Below are positions 36,431 through 45,595 of a DNA stretch of 64,000 nucleotides, in pieces; position 1 is the first letter of the stretch; every line of letters begins with the position of its first letter. Under the pieces are notes generated by a model. The model saw only the letters and a program-made list of their open reading frames with translations. It had not been told where the DNA came from and made no database searches. The stretch is from NCBI GenBank assembly GCA_964548165.1, contig CAZJQD010000004.1, positions 25,524 through 89,523 on the forward strand, given 5' to 3'. This stretch comes from CAZJQD01 sp964548165 [NCBI: uncultured bacterium] (lineage in GTDB: Bacteria > UBA8481). The translations under genes and the position numbers were made by a program.

Positions 36431-39400
36431 TTGCTTTCGTCCATCCTCGCCGGTCTGCGGTCCTCCAGGCCTCAACGGTTTCCTGTCGCGACGACGGTCG
36501 CCTGGCTCACGGTCGGGCTTTTGGCCGTGGGCGCGGGCTCGCTGGTGCGCGCGCAGGAGTTATCTCCGGCGAGCGCGCTACAAAATTCCGCGGTCGCTTC
36601 CTCGGCGGTTCCTTCGTGGGAGGAGACGGCGAGGGCCTGGGAGGAGACGGCCAGGCAGATGGAACTGCAGGGCGATCGCGACGCGGCGCGAGAGGCCTGG
36701 GGCGAGGCGGCGATGGCGTGGGAGCGCGCCGGTCGTTCACGCACGGCGGCGGCCCTGGCCGGCGAAGCGCGCACCGACGAACTGGAAGCCGCGATCGACT
36801 CGTTGCAGCAGGAGCTTGCCGCCTGGCGCCGCACGGCCCTGGCCTGGCGCCAGACCGCGCGGTCCTGGAACGCGGCCGGTGACGATTCCGCCGCATCGGC
36901 GGCCAGCGCGCGGGCCGGCCAGGCGCTGGCGCGCATTGCCGAACTCGAGGGTCGGCTGGACGAGTACAGCGAACAGCTCGCTACGCGCCGCGGGACACTT
37001 CTGGGTGCCGAGGTCTCCGACGAGTTGCAGGACGAGCTGGTGGATCGCTGGGCGGAGGTGGCGCGTTCCTGGGAATTGACGGCCCTGACCTGGCAGAGGA
37101 CGGGGGAGACCGGGAAGGCGCGCATCGCGCGCATGAAGGCCGAGGAGGCGCGCGATCGGATTCGCGAGGTTCGCCCGCAGTTGGACGCCGAATGGTTCCG
37201 GACCCGTACGTATCCTCCGGGCGAGGCGCCGCCGCCAGCCGCGGGAGCCCCGCTGCTCGCCGAGATCACGGCCGGCGTCAATCCCCTGGCCGCTGTGGAT
37301 GGTGCCGGCCTGACCCCCGACCTCTCCTCGGAACGTCAACCGTCGCCGTCTCCTGCGGCGGGCGAGGGCGAAGCGGCGCCGGCGGATGGTCCGGACCCGG
37401 GATCCGCCTCGCCCGGGCTCACGATCGGCGAGGCCCGGCTTCCCGGGATCACGCCGTCGTCCGAGGATGCGGTTACGCTCTCGGGTGCACTCGCTGCGGC
37501 CTCCGAGGACGGGGAGGGCCGGAGTGCCTTGCCGGTCATGGCGGTGCCCGAGATTCCGCCCCGCCCGGCGATGCCGCCCGATTGGCTCCTGACGCGCCAG
37601 GAGAAGGAATCGATCCGCAGTGCCGGTGTCTGGCGCCAGAGCGCGGAGACGTGGCGAAAGACGGCCCTGGGGCAGGTGGCCGCCGCCGACTGGGACGCGG
37701 CAACAACGGCCATCAACCGGCAGAGGGAGGCCGCAGGCAAGGCTCTCGCTCTCGAAGAAGGCGTGCGTGTCGCCTACGCCCGGCGCGAGGCGGAGATCTC
37801 GAACTCGGTCGCCAAGGCCCTGGGAGAGCCGGTCCGGACGGAGACCGATGTTCTGACCGTGCTGGATGCTCAGTCCGTGGCGGCTCCGGCGCCGAGCGTG
37901 ACGGGGGATGCCATCGCCCTGGCCCCGCCGCCGATTCCCGGCCAGGACACGACGCCCAGGGAGCGCCGCGGCTTCTTCGACCTTGAGATCGGCGGCCCCT
38001 TGCCTTCCACGCTCTCGATCCGCGGCCGCAAGGTCGTCGACGTGAATTACGGCGTGACGAGCTATCTGAATCCCAGCGAGGCCAGGACGGGCGGCAACAC
38101 GCAATCCAGCTTCGGACTGAACCAGGAGCTCCAGGTGGAGGTGCTCGGCCGGGTCGGCAGCGAGGCCATGGATCACATCAACGTGAACATCCGCTACGAC
38201 GACACGCAGCGTGGCGTCAACTCGGTGAACAACCGTTCCATCGGCGTCGACTTCGTCGGTGTCCCTCACAAGACGAACTGGGGCACGTACCAGTATGACG
38301 CCGACTTCGGGGACATCAGCGTCTCGCTGCCCGGGAGCGAATTTGCGTTCTACAACAAGAGCCTGTTCGGCGCGACGGCGAACCTCTCCGTCACCGATCT
38401 CAACGTGGGATTCCTCCAGGCCGATCGCATCAACCTGGTCCTCATCGGGTCCCAGACCAAGGGCGTCTCCGCCTCCAAGGAGTTCTCCCTGGCGGGCGAG
38501 CGCGTCATCGAGGACATCCGGGACATCTCCTTCGCGCTGAACAAGTATTTTCTCATCGAGCCGAGCGCGGCCAACCTGCCGCTCCAGAACGTGGTCGTCT
38601 ACAAGGATGACCAGAACGGAGCCAACGACCTGGGGACCGTGCCGTTCACGGCCCAGGGCTCGGGCCCCACCGCCGGTTTCGCCCACGCGGGCAACTGGAA
38701 CCAGCTCGTTCCCGGCATCGACTACACGCTCAACCAGACATCGGGCGAGCTCGAGCTGATCTTCGGCGTCGCGCCCAACGACGTCCTGGCGGTCTCCTAC
38801 GCCGGCGCCGTCGCCAATTTCGGGTCGCCCGGAATTCCCCCCCGGCTCATCCGCGTCTCCACCGACACTTCGGCGGCGGCGCGCGAGGCGTTTCGCGTGC
38901 ACGAGGTGAGGAACCGCTACGTTCTGAATCGCCGCCGCATCAAGAAGGATGATCCCGATCTCGTCTTCGAGATCCGCGACCAGCTCGGCTTCACGCAGAC
39001 CAACCGGATCGGCGGCGTGCCGACGACCTATCTCCGGCTCTTCGGCTTCGACCGGGACGCCAACAACAAGGTCGACGTCGAGCTGATCGACTATGACTTC
39101 GGTGTCATCCGTCCCGTGGACACGGCGCCGTTCCAGCGGACGGGCAACGCGGACGTCGACAACGCGGCCCTCTACACGAAAACGGATCTCACGGATGCTG
39201 ACGGGAAGTACACGATCCACATCGAGTACGCGAGCGACCAGCCCCAGGAGATATTCACGCTTGGCTTCGACATTCTCAAGGGCTCGGACATCGTCTACGT
39301 CGACGGGGTGAAGGCGACGCGCGACGTCGACTATTTCATCGACTACGAGGCGGGCATCATCACGTTCCTCAACAAGGCGCTGATCCGTCCCGAATCGAAG

Positions 39401-42400
39401 ATCCGGGTGGACTACGAGTACCTGCCGTTCGGCGGGCAGATCGAGCGGACGCTCATGGGCACCCGACTGGACGTCCAGGTCAACCCCACGCTCCGGTTCG
39501 GCAGCACCCTGCTTTACGACTTCGCGGCGGCGGTCAACGAGATCCCCAACATCCTGGAGGACAAGCCGACGGAGAACGTCGTGGCGGAGGTCGACGTGCA
39601 ACTCTCCGTGCACCCGCTTCTCTTCAAGCTCCTGGGCGACCGTACCGAGGGACTCGCGGCCAACATCAAGAACAACTTCCGGCTCGACTTCGGCGGCGAG
39701 TGGGCCTGGGCCCAGCAGTCGCCGAACACGTTCGGTTCCGCCATGATCGAGGACTTCGAGGCGATCGAGAACATCGTGGGCGTCTCGATGGCGAGATTCT
39801 CGTGGCAACCTTCGTCCCCGCCGCCGGGACTGGGAGCGCTCACGGGAGCGACGCAGGCCACGCGCGGGGATGTCGGCATCTCGTTGAAGGACAACTACGG
39901 CCCCCGGACCGAGGCCCAGGTGGACCGCGACGAGAAGCAGACCTCGCTCCAGCTCGACGTCAACTTCGCGGCGGGCGAGACCTGGGTGGCGATCCGCCAG
40001 CCTCTCTCGACGGCGGCGATCAACTTCCAGGACATCACGACCATGGAGCTGTACACGAGCCAGCTGCCGGCGTCGATGCGCGTCTTCGTGGATATCGGCG
40101 TGATCTCGGAGGATGTTGACGGGTTGGGGGCGATGAACACCGAGGACCTGGGCCTGGACGGGGTAGCGAATACGGGGGACATCGGCGAGAACAACGGCGT
40201 CCTGAACTCGGGGGAGGATCGAGGCATCAGCTTCACTCACCCGGGGCGCGGCGCCCTCAGCTACGGCGCCAATGACGGGGTCATGACGACCGAGGACATG
40301 AACGCCAACTTCCGGCTCGATCAGAACGAGGCCTTCTTCCGGATCGGCGAGCTGAATACCTCGACCGCGATCGAGCGCAAGACCTTTACGGGACTGGCGT
40401 CGAGCGCGTGGCGACTCTACCGGGCGCCGTGGCGGACGGGACTGGCCTCGACGGGAGCGGACAGCGCCGTCATCAAGCACATCCGCCTGGTCTTCGTTCG
40501 CGATCCCGGCCAGGACACGACGGCCCAGTTCTTCCTCGGGCAGTTGAATTTCCGGGGCAACCGATTCGTCGGTGCGTCGGCCGATTCGCGCGTGGCGCTC
40601 TTGCCGCGCAATAACGAGAACGATCCGAACTACTCGAGCCCGCCGCGCACCGAGGTCAAGGCGGCACCGGGGACGACGAAGGAACAGTCACTGGGCCTGC
40701 GGTGGACCCTGGGGGCGGGAGAGTCCGTGACAGTCCAGCAGCGGCTTCCCAAGCAGGTCGACCTCGCGGACTACCAGAGGCTGACCTTCTTCCTGGCCGG
40801 GGACGCGCGCGGCGAGACCTTCTCGCTGATGCTCGTGTCGGACGACCAGAACTACATCGAGATACGCCGGCGCGTGGCGACGGGAAGCGACATCGGCGGG
40901 CTCCTCGGCGCCGCCCAGGCGCCGCTCTGGGAGCGCATCGACGTGCCGCTGGAGCCGATCCGAAACGCGACGATCGCCAACATCCTCGGATCAGGGGACA
41001 CGGTCATCCAGATCGGGACGACCGGGTACGAGGTCTTCATCGTCGGCCGTCCGTCCGAGTTGCGAAGCCCGTCCCTCTCCAACATCAACCAGATCTGGCT
41101 CCGCATTCACTCCGGCACGGCGGATTCCGGCGAGATCTGGATCGACGACATCTACGCGGCGGAGCCGGTGGAGCTGAGCGGGCTGGCGCAGAAAGCCAAC
41201 TTCACGACGGGATGGGGCGATATCTGGTCCCTGTCCGGTTCCTGGCGGGACGTCCCGGGCAAGTTCCGCGGCGTGGGCTTCATCAACAACCCCCAGGGCG
41301 GAACGTACGACGAGATCTCGCAGACGTCGCGGAGCCTCTCCGCCACGCTCCAGATCCACCGCCTGCTCCCGAGCTGGATACCGCTCGTCCTTCCCGTGTC
41401 GGCGAACTGGAGCGAGAACACGACGCGCGTCGATCCCGATCGCGTCGAGAATACCCTCAAGACCAACCTTGGTCAGACCACGACGGCGAGCCAGAACTAT
41501 TCCACGACGATCCAGCTCTGGCGGCTCCCGTCGCTCTCCGTCAACTACTCCAAGAACTCCTCGGCGACCGAGTATCGGCTCGAGGACCGGACGGACCAGA
41601 ACTCGAACCTGAACGCGAACACCAGCTATGCCTTCACCTTCCCCAAGAGGCTCTTCGGGATCATCCCGACGGGCGATTTTCTCGGCGTGAATGCCGGCTA
41701 CATGTTCAGCGAGTCCCGCAACAAGAATCAATACTCGGCGCTCTCGGGCCTCATCAGCAACGCCTCCCGGACGAGCAACCAGGCCGCGAACTTCCAGTTC
41801 ACGTCGCGACCCATCAGCCTGTTGTCGCTCAGCTTCGATCACGCGCTCGCCTACCTCGATCGCAAGTCGCAGTTCGAGGGAGAGAACTGGCGGGGGATCA
41901 CGTCGCGCAACAACCGCGCGAATGCGGCCCTGACGATCCCGTCCCGGTGGGGCATCTCGCCCGGGATCTCCTTCTCCGGCAACTTCGGCGAGAATTTCTC
42001 GCGGGCCACGTTCGGGGGGCGGACCAAGGACATCCAGCTGGGCGGCGACTTCCGCCTGAACGTGGGACTGGATCCCAGCGCCTGGGGACGCATCTTCAGC
42101 TGGCTCACGGCGCGGTACTCGTACGGCCTCTCGTCCAACGCTTCCTACCGCGCGCTCAATACCGGTACGGGCATCACGGATGTCGCCGGCGACTACGTGG
42201 CAGAGAGGCTCTTCCCGTGGGGATCGTCGAAGCGGGTGGGACAGGGAACGGGCGAGGTGACGGCGAATCGATCGAGCGGCTCGACCAATATCACGCATAA
42301 CCTCTCCGGGGAGGTCCGCACGTTTTCCTGGCTCTCGACCTCCTACTCGGCGAGCTTCTCGCGCAACGAGGTCGCCTCGCTCTCGACCCTGTCCCTGACC

Positions 42401-42994
42401 GACGGCCTGCAGGGGACGTTGAACATGCGTTTCGACTACATGCAGGCCTTCCCGAACTCGTTCATCAAGTTCCGGTCCTCCTATCTCACGGCGGCCGTCA
42501 GCTACGGGCAATCGGAGAACGCGGCCGGCAAGACCAACAGCGTGGCGCCGACCCTGAATTGGAACGCCCAGTGGACGGACGCGTTGAACACGACGTTCAG
42601 CATGAGCTACAACCGGGCCTCGACGCTGAGCTTCTTGAATTCCCAGAACAAGTCGGTGAGCGAGGCGCTGACGCCCTCGATGAACTTCACCTATTACTTC
42701 GACCTGCCCGTACCCGAGGGCGTGTCCCTGCCCGGCGTCGGGCGCGTCGCCTCCTTCAATCGCCGCGTCCAGCTCTCGGGCGGCGTCAATGCCAGCTTCC
42801 GGACTTCCGAGCAGGCCCAGCGCAGGACCGCCGAGCAGGCCAATTACGGGATGAATCTCTCGCTCGGATACCGGATCGCGTCGAACCTCGAGGTGACGGC
42901 GTCGACATCGGGCAACATCCAGCAGGACAAGCTCGAGAAGCTCAATGACCTCTTCACCCTGGGCGCCGGCGCCCGCGTCGAGTGGCGGTTCTGA
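36431..42994 (+). CDS. sprA: SprA-like giant outer-membrane protein (type 9 secretion translocon family)
   Basis: A protein of about 2187 residues. Known SprA/Sov forms the outer-membrane channel of type 9 secretion. Similar landmarks here are IRGRKVVDVNYGVTSYLNP, LIGSQTKGVSASKEFSLAG, ISFALNKYFLI, AMIEDFEAIENIVGVSMARF and a long C-terminal half rich in alternating beta strands ending EWRF, typical of barrels. A signal peptide (VAWLTVGLLAVGAGSLVRAQ) follows the TTG at 36431; a GTG at 36317 is also in frame but overlaps lptF by 100 bp and adds a polar extension. Residues of about 55-260 carry repeated units of the form W-x2-TA-x2-W, unlike Bacteroidetes SprA. Assignment is by remembered family features. 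Confidence 0.7.
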   Translation: MLSSILAGLRSSRPQRFPVATTVAWLTVGLLAVGAGSLVRAQELSPASALQNSAVASSAVPSWEETARAWEETARQMELQGDRDAAREAWGEAAMAWERAGRSRTAAALAGEARTDELEAAIDSLQQELAAWRRTALAWRQTARSWNAAGDDSAASAASARAGQALARIAELEGRLDEYSEQLATRRGTLLGAEVSDELQDELVDRWAEVARSWELTALTWQRTGETGKARIARMKAEEARDRIREVRPQLDAEWFRTRTYPPGEAPPPAAGAPLLAEITAGVNPLAAVDGAGLTPDLSSERQPSPSPAAGEGEAAPADGPDPGSASPGLTIGEARLPGITPSSEDAVTLSGALAAASEDGEGRSALPVMAVPEIPPRPAMPPDWLLTRQEKESIRSAGVWRQSAETWRKTALGQVAAADWDAATTAINRQREAAGKALALEEGVRVAYARREAEISNSVAKALGEPVRTETDVLTVLDAQSVAAPAPSVTGDAIALAPPPIPGQDTTPRERRGFFDLEIGGPLPSTLSIRGRKVVDVNYGVTSYLNPSEARTGGNTQSSFGLNQELQVEVLGRVGSEAMDHINVNIRYDDTQRGVNSVNNRSIGVDFVGVPHKTNWGTYQYDADFGDISVSLPGSEFAFYNKSLFGATANLSVTDLNVGFLQADRINLVLIGSQTKGVSASKEFSLAGERVIEDIRDISFALNKYFLIEPSAANLPLQNVVVYKDDQNGANDLGTVPFTAQGSGPTAGFAHAGNWNQLVPGIDYTLNQTSGELELIFGVAPNDVLAVSYAGAVANFGSPGIPPRLIRVSTDTSAAAREAFRVHEVRNRYVLNRRRIKKDDPDLVFEIRDQLGFTQTNRIGGVPTTYLRLFGFDRDANNKVDVELIDYDFGVIRPVDTAPFQRTGNADVDNAALYTKTDLTDADGKYTIHIEYASDQPQEIFTLGFDILKGSDIVYVDGVKATRDVDYFIDYEAGIITFLNKALIRPESKIRVDYEYLPFGGQIERTLMGTRLDVQVNPTLRFGSTLLYDFAAAVNEIPNILEDKPTENVVAEVDVQLSVHPLLFKLLGDRTEGLAANIKNNFRLDFGGEWAWAQQSPNTFGSAMIEDFEAIENIVGVSMARFSWQPSSPPPGLGALTGATQATRGDVGISLKDNYGPRTEAQVDRDEKQTSLQLDVNFAAGETWVAIRQPLSTAAINFQDITTMELYTSQLPASMRVFVDIGVISEDVDGLGAMNTEDLGLDGVANTGDIGENNGVLNSGEDRGISFTHPGRGALSYGANDGVMTTEDMNANFRLDQNEAFFRIGELNTSTAIERKTFTGLASSAWRLYRAPWRTGLASTGADSAVIKHIRLVFVRDPGQDTTAQFFLGQLNFRGNRFVGASADSRVALLPRNNENDPNYSSPPRTEVKAAPGTTKEQSLGLRWTLGAGESVTVQQRLPKQVDLADYQRLTFFLAGDARGETFSLMLVSDDQNYIEIRRRVATGSDIGGLLGAAQAPLWERIDVPLEPIRNATIANILGSGDTVIQIGTTGYEVFIVGRPSELRSPSLSNINQIWLRIHSGTADSGEIWIDDIYAAEPVELSGLAQKANFTTGWGDIWSLSGSWRDVPGKFRGVGFINNPQGGTYDEISQTSRSLSATLQIHRLLPSWIPLVLPVSANWSENTTRVDPDRVENTLKTNLGQTTTASQNYSTTIQLWRLPSLSVNYSKNSSATEYRLEDRTDQNSNLNANTSYAFTFPKRLFGIIPTGDFLGVNAGYMFSESRNKNQYSALSGLISNASRTSNQAANFQFTSRPISLLSLSFDHALAYLDRKSQFEGENWRGITSRNNRANAALTIPSRWGISPGISFSGNFGENFSRATFGGRTKDIQLGGDFRLNVGLDPSAWGRIFSWLTARYSYGLSSNASYRALNTGTGITDVAGDYVAERLFPWGSSKRVGQGTGEVTANRSSGSTNITHNLSGEVRTFSWLSTSYSASFSRNEVASLSTLSLTDGLQGTLNMRFDYMQAFPNSFIKFRSSYLTAAVSYGQSENAAGKTNSVAPTLNWNAQWTDALNTTFSMSYNRASTLSFLNSQNKSVSEALTPSMNFTYYFDLPVPEGVSLPGVGRVASFNRRVQLSGGVNASFRTSEQAQRRTAEQANYGMNLSLGYRIASNLEVTASTSGNIQQDKLEKLNDLFTLGAGARVEWRF

Positions 42995-43306
42995 TCGCTC
43001 CCCGTCCCGGCTAATTCCTGATATCGCACCAAGGGGATCACGGAGAGGGGCCTGCACCACAGAGAGCGCAGAGGACGCAGAGAAAGTCAAAGACCGGAAC
43101 GGAAGAAGATCAGAGGCAGAATCGCGAAAATTGAATCGGATGAAAATTAAAGGCTGACGAGGATGTACGTCCAGGGCGGACGGACAGATGCCTGGGCCGG
43201 GAAGATGAATCGATGATTCCCGATCTCCGGATTTGACGATCTCTGCGTCCTCTGCGTTCTCTGTGGTGAAAAATGTTCGATAGGTTGACGACTGCGTTTG
43301 TGGGGG
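42995..43306. other. Gene-free region between sprA-like gene and lacI-type regulator
   Basis: No credible gene is seen in these 312 bases. The base composition is less GC-rich than the surroundings, with purine-rich runs. Most of it is taken up by an inverted-repeat element (43055-43268). No T-rich terminator is visible for either convergent gene. Confidence 0.6.
43055..43268. repeat. 29-bp terminal inverted repeats enclosing a small non-coding element
   Basis: The left arm at 43055-43083 begins CACCACAGAGAGCGCAGAGG and its inverse lies at 43240-43268 with one mismatch (G versus A). Each arm is itself built from imperfect 9-base units of the type ACGCAGAGR. The 156 bases between have no coding capacity. 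Related CACAGAGA-type repeats are scattered in many bacterial genomes. It may be a MITE-like or hairpin-forming element. Confidence 0.7.
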
Positions 43307-44341
43307 TCAGGCGGAGGGGCGGGCGGTGCTGTTGCGGACGACGAGGGTCGTGGGCAGGAGGAGCGGGGCGGGGACGGTGGTCCCGCTCTTCTGGAGGATG
43401 TCGCGGAACGCGCGGAAGGCGGCGCGGCCCATCTCCTCGAGCGGCTGGTGAACGGTGGTCAGCGCCGGGGCTGTGACCTCGGAGATGATGGCGTCATCGA
43501 AGCCGACGACGGAGAGATCGCCGGGCACGGACAGGCCCAGGGAGGAGGCGGCCTCGAGGACACCGACGGCCATCCAATCCGAGACGACGAGGATGCCGGT
43601 GGGGCGGGGTCGGGCTCCGAGCAGGCGGCGAGCGGCCGCGAGGGCGGAGGCGCGTTCGAAACCACAGTCACCGATGACCTGGGGCCTGATGCCCGATTTT
43701 TTCAAGGAGGACGTGAAACCCTCGAGCCGCTCGCGGGCGATCGCGGACTTGCCGCCGAGACAGGCGATCCGGCGGTGGCCAAGGCTCAGCAGGTGCCGCA
43801 CGGCCAGTCGGGCGCCACCGGCATTGTCGACGCCCACGCAGGGCAGGCCGGGCTGGCGCCGGTTCATGATCACGGCGCGGTGGCCCTTCTTGAGAAGAGC
43901 CTGGACGCCCGGGTCGTCGAGGGATTCGTCAAGGATGAGCGAGCCGTCCACGAGGTCGGCGTGGCGTTCCAGGAGGGGTTGGTGGCCGCCGGCCGCGTCC
44001 AGCATCGTGATATGCACCGACCAGCCTTCGCTCGCGGCCGTGCCGGCAATCCCCGAGAGAATCTCGGAGAGGAAGAGACTGGAGTAGGCGCGCGAGCCCT
44101 GGCTGATGACAAAGCCGATGGACTGCTTGAATCGCGAGGCGAGGGAGGCGGCCAGGGCGCTGGGGCGGTAGCTGAGCTTCACGACGCTGGCCTCGACCTT
44201 GCGCTTGGTCTCGGCCGCGATGGGCTCAATCCCCTTGAGGAACCGCGAGACGGTGGCGATCGAGACGCCGGCATGGGCGGCAACGTCGTAGATCGTCGCG
44301 CGGGGCGCGTGGCCGCCGCGGGAGGTTGAGGGTCGCTTCAT
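43307..44341 (-). CDS. LacI-family transcriptional regulator
   Basis: A 344-residue repressor-type regulator. The N-terminal DNA-binding domain reads IYDVAAHAGVSIATVSRFLK, followed by the hinge helix region YRPSALAASLASRFKQSIGF. The remainder is a periplasmic-binding-protein-like sensor with typical blocks (LVDGSLILDESLDD; GVDNAGGARLAVRHLLSLGH, then RRIACLGG; VPGDLSVVGFDDAIISEVTA). LacI members commonly sense sugars, and it lies next to an alpha-glucan enzyme cluster, so maltodextrin sensing is likely but unproven. A palindrome with core AAGCGCTT lies about 60 bases upstream of the start and could be its own operator. Confidence 0.93.
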   Translation of the reverse strand: MKRPSTSRGGHAPRATIYDVAAHAGVSIATVSRFLKGIEPIAAETKRKVEASVVKLSYRPSALAASLASRFKQSIGFVISQGSRAYSSLFLSEILSGIAGTAASEGWSVHITMLDAAGGHQPLLERHADLVDGSLILDESLDDPGVQALLKKGHRAVIMNRRQPGLPCVGVDNAGGARLAVRHLLSLGHRRIACLGGKSAIARERLEGFTSSLKKSGIRPQVIGDCGFERASALAAARRLLGARPRPTGILVVSDWMAVGVLEAASSLGLSVPGDLSVVGFDDAIISEVTAPALTTVHQPLEEMGRAAFRAFRDILQKSGTTVPAPLLLPTTLVVRNSTARPSA

Positions 44342-44400
44342 AAAGAGATGATGGATCAGCGATCCGGGCGGCGCAAAGGGAAAATCAATAGAACAGGCGC

Positions 44401-44412
44401 AAAAGCGCTTAA
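44401..44412. promoter_or_regulatory. Candidate LacI-type operator
   Basis: AAAAGCGCTTAA contains the perfect palindrome AAGCGCTT (44403-44410) with a central CG, the usual core of LacI/CcpA-type sites. It is 62 bases before the start of the LacI-family gene, suggesting autoregulation. Confidence 0.5.
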
Positions 44413-44431
44413 ATACCGGATTTCAGGGGGG

Positions 44432-45595
44432 CTAGGAGCCCGCGCTCGCTCCGTGTTCGGGACGGGCGGGGAGCGAGACGCCGTGGTCCTGGACGATTGC
44501 TGGAGTGGATGGCGCGTGGGCGGCGGGGGATGAGCTCCTGTCGGGTATGGTGACGGAGACGATGGTGGCGGCGAATTTTTCTCCCCACGGGGGACTGCCC
44601 TCCTGGGAGAACCAGGCGCGACCGCCCTGGGATTGGATGTAGTCCCAGTCTCCGCCCTGGACGATGAAGAAGCTGCGGATTGGCAGCGCGGTCGTGCACT
44701 GGATGTATCCATTGACGACGGGCGAGTCGTTGCCGCCGCGGAGGGAGTAGAACGAGTCGTTGGCCGTGCCCAGCCGCCGGTAGGCGTCGACGGCGCGCAC
44801 CATGTAGTAGTAGGTCCCCGGGGCCAGGTTGGTATCCAGGTAGGTCGTGGCGCCACCCGCGGCGCTGTCGCGGAAGGTATAGCCGGTCAGGGGCGAGGTG
44901 GAACGATAGATCTGGACGACGCCTCCGGCCAGGACGTCCGCGGCCTTGAAGGCCTCGCCTCCCGTGCCCCAGAAGCCGTAGACGCCCGACCAGTTCAGGC
45001 GAATGCTCGTGTCCCCCTCGCCGTTCCCCGTGAATCCGGCGACGGCGCCGGGAGTCTCACCCCAGTTATTGAAGACCCAGAGCGTGTCACCGGGGTTGAG
45101 GGTCGTGGGGATGGTCACGACGCGCCGCGCATCGTAGCTGACGGACGAGTAGTAGGCGGAGGTGTCGTTATAGATCGGCGCGTTGATGCCGCAACGAATG
45201 GTCCCCGAGGTGGGGACGATGTCGTAGTAGTCGTTCCAGGCCTGGAGCCCGCCGACGGCGGTGCCGCCGGGGTTGGCCCAGAAGAGGTAGTTGTAGGTCT
45301 GCCCGCGCGTGAGACCGACGACGTACTCGTAGGTGCCGTCGCCGATAGGGGTCATCGCGACGGCTCCGCCCGTGATCTGCGAACGATCGGCGGTATTCCA
45401 GACGGAGACGGTTGTCCCGGGGTGGATGGCGATGTACTTGGGGACATTGCCCCACGTATCCGCGGCGGCGGTTCCGGCGAGGGCGGGGAGAGGCGAGAGG
45501 AGAAGGGCGACGATCCCGAAGGCGACGGAGCATGTCCACGAGCGCCTCGCGCCATCGGACGGCAGGGACCGCGCGAGCTCAAGGGCAGTCTTCAT
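44432..45595 (-). CDS. Secreted protein with Ig-like/FN3-like domains, coupled to the giant GH13 gene
   Basis: A 387-residue exported protein. Residues 1-40 form a signal peptide with a long n-region (CSVAFGIVALLLSPLPALAG). A first domain (TTVSVWNTADRSQITGGAVA ... GQTYNYLFWANPGGTAVGG) is beta-rich like the E-set modules found ahead of amylase domains. A second region (VQIYRSTSPLTGYTFRDSAA ... YYYMVRAVDAYRRLG) is fibronectin III-like and closely resembles the FN3 units of the neighbouring giant protein. No catalytic residues can be seen. Its ATG overlaps the stop of the upstream gene (ATGA), so both are made together. It may be an accessory binding or cell-surface protein for glucan use. Confidence 0.8.
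   Translation of the reverse strand: MKTALELARSLPSDGARRSWTCSVAFGIVALLLSPLPALAGTAAADTWGNVPKYIAIHPGTTVSVWNTADRSQITGGAVAMTPIGDGTYEYVVGLTRGQTYNYLFWANPGGTAVGGLQAWNDYYDIVPTSGTIRCGINAPIYNDTSAYYSSVSYDARRVVTIPTTLNPGDTLWVFNNWGETPGAVAGFTGNGEGDTSIRLNWSGVYGFWGTGGEAFKAADVLAGGVVQIYRSTSPLTGYTFRDSAAGGATTYLDTNLAPGTYYYMVRAVDAYRRLGTANDSFYSLRGGNDSPVVNGYIQCTTALPIRSFFIVQGGDWDYIQSQGGRAWFSQEGSPPWGEKFAATIVSVTIPDRSSSPAAHAPSTPAIVQDHGVSLPARPEHGASAGS

Noticed and set aside
36737-40480. A 1247-codon open frame on the minus strand opposite the sprA-like gene
   Set aside because: Composition is Arg/Leu/Val-biased with no family feature, and the plus strand carries the coherent outer-membrane protein.
43055-43268. CRISPR array
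   Set aside because: Only two inverted copies of a repeat exist, not direct repeats with regular spacers. No CRISPR array or cas gene was seen anywhere in the window.
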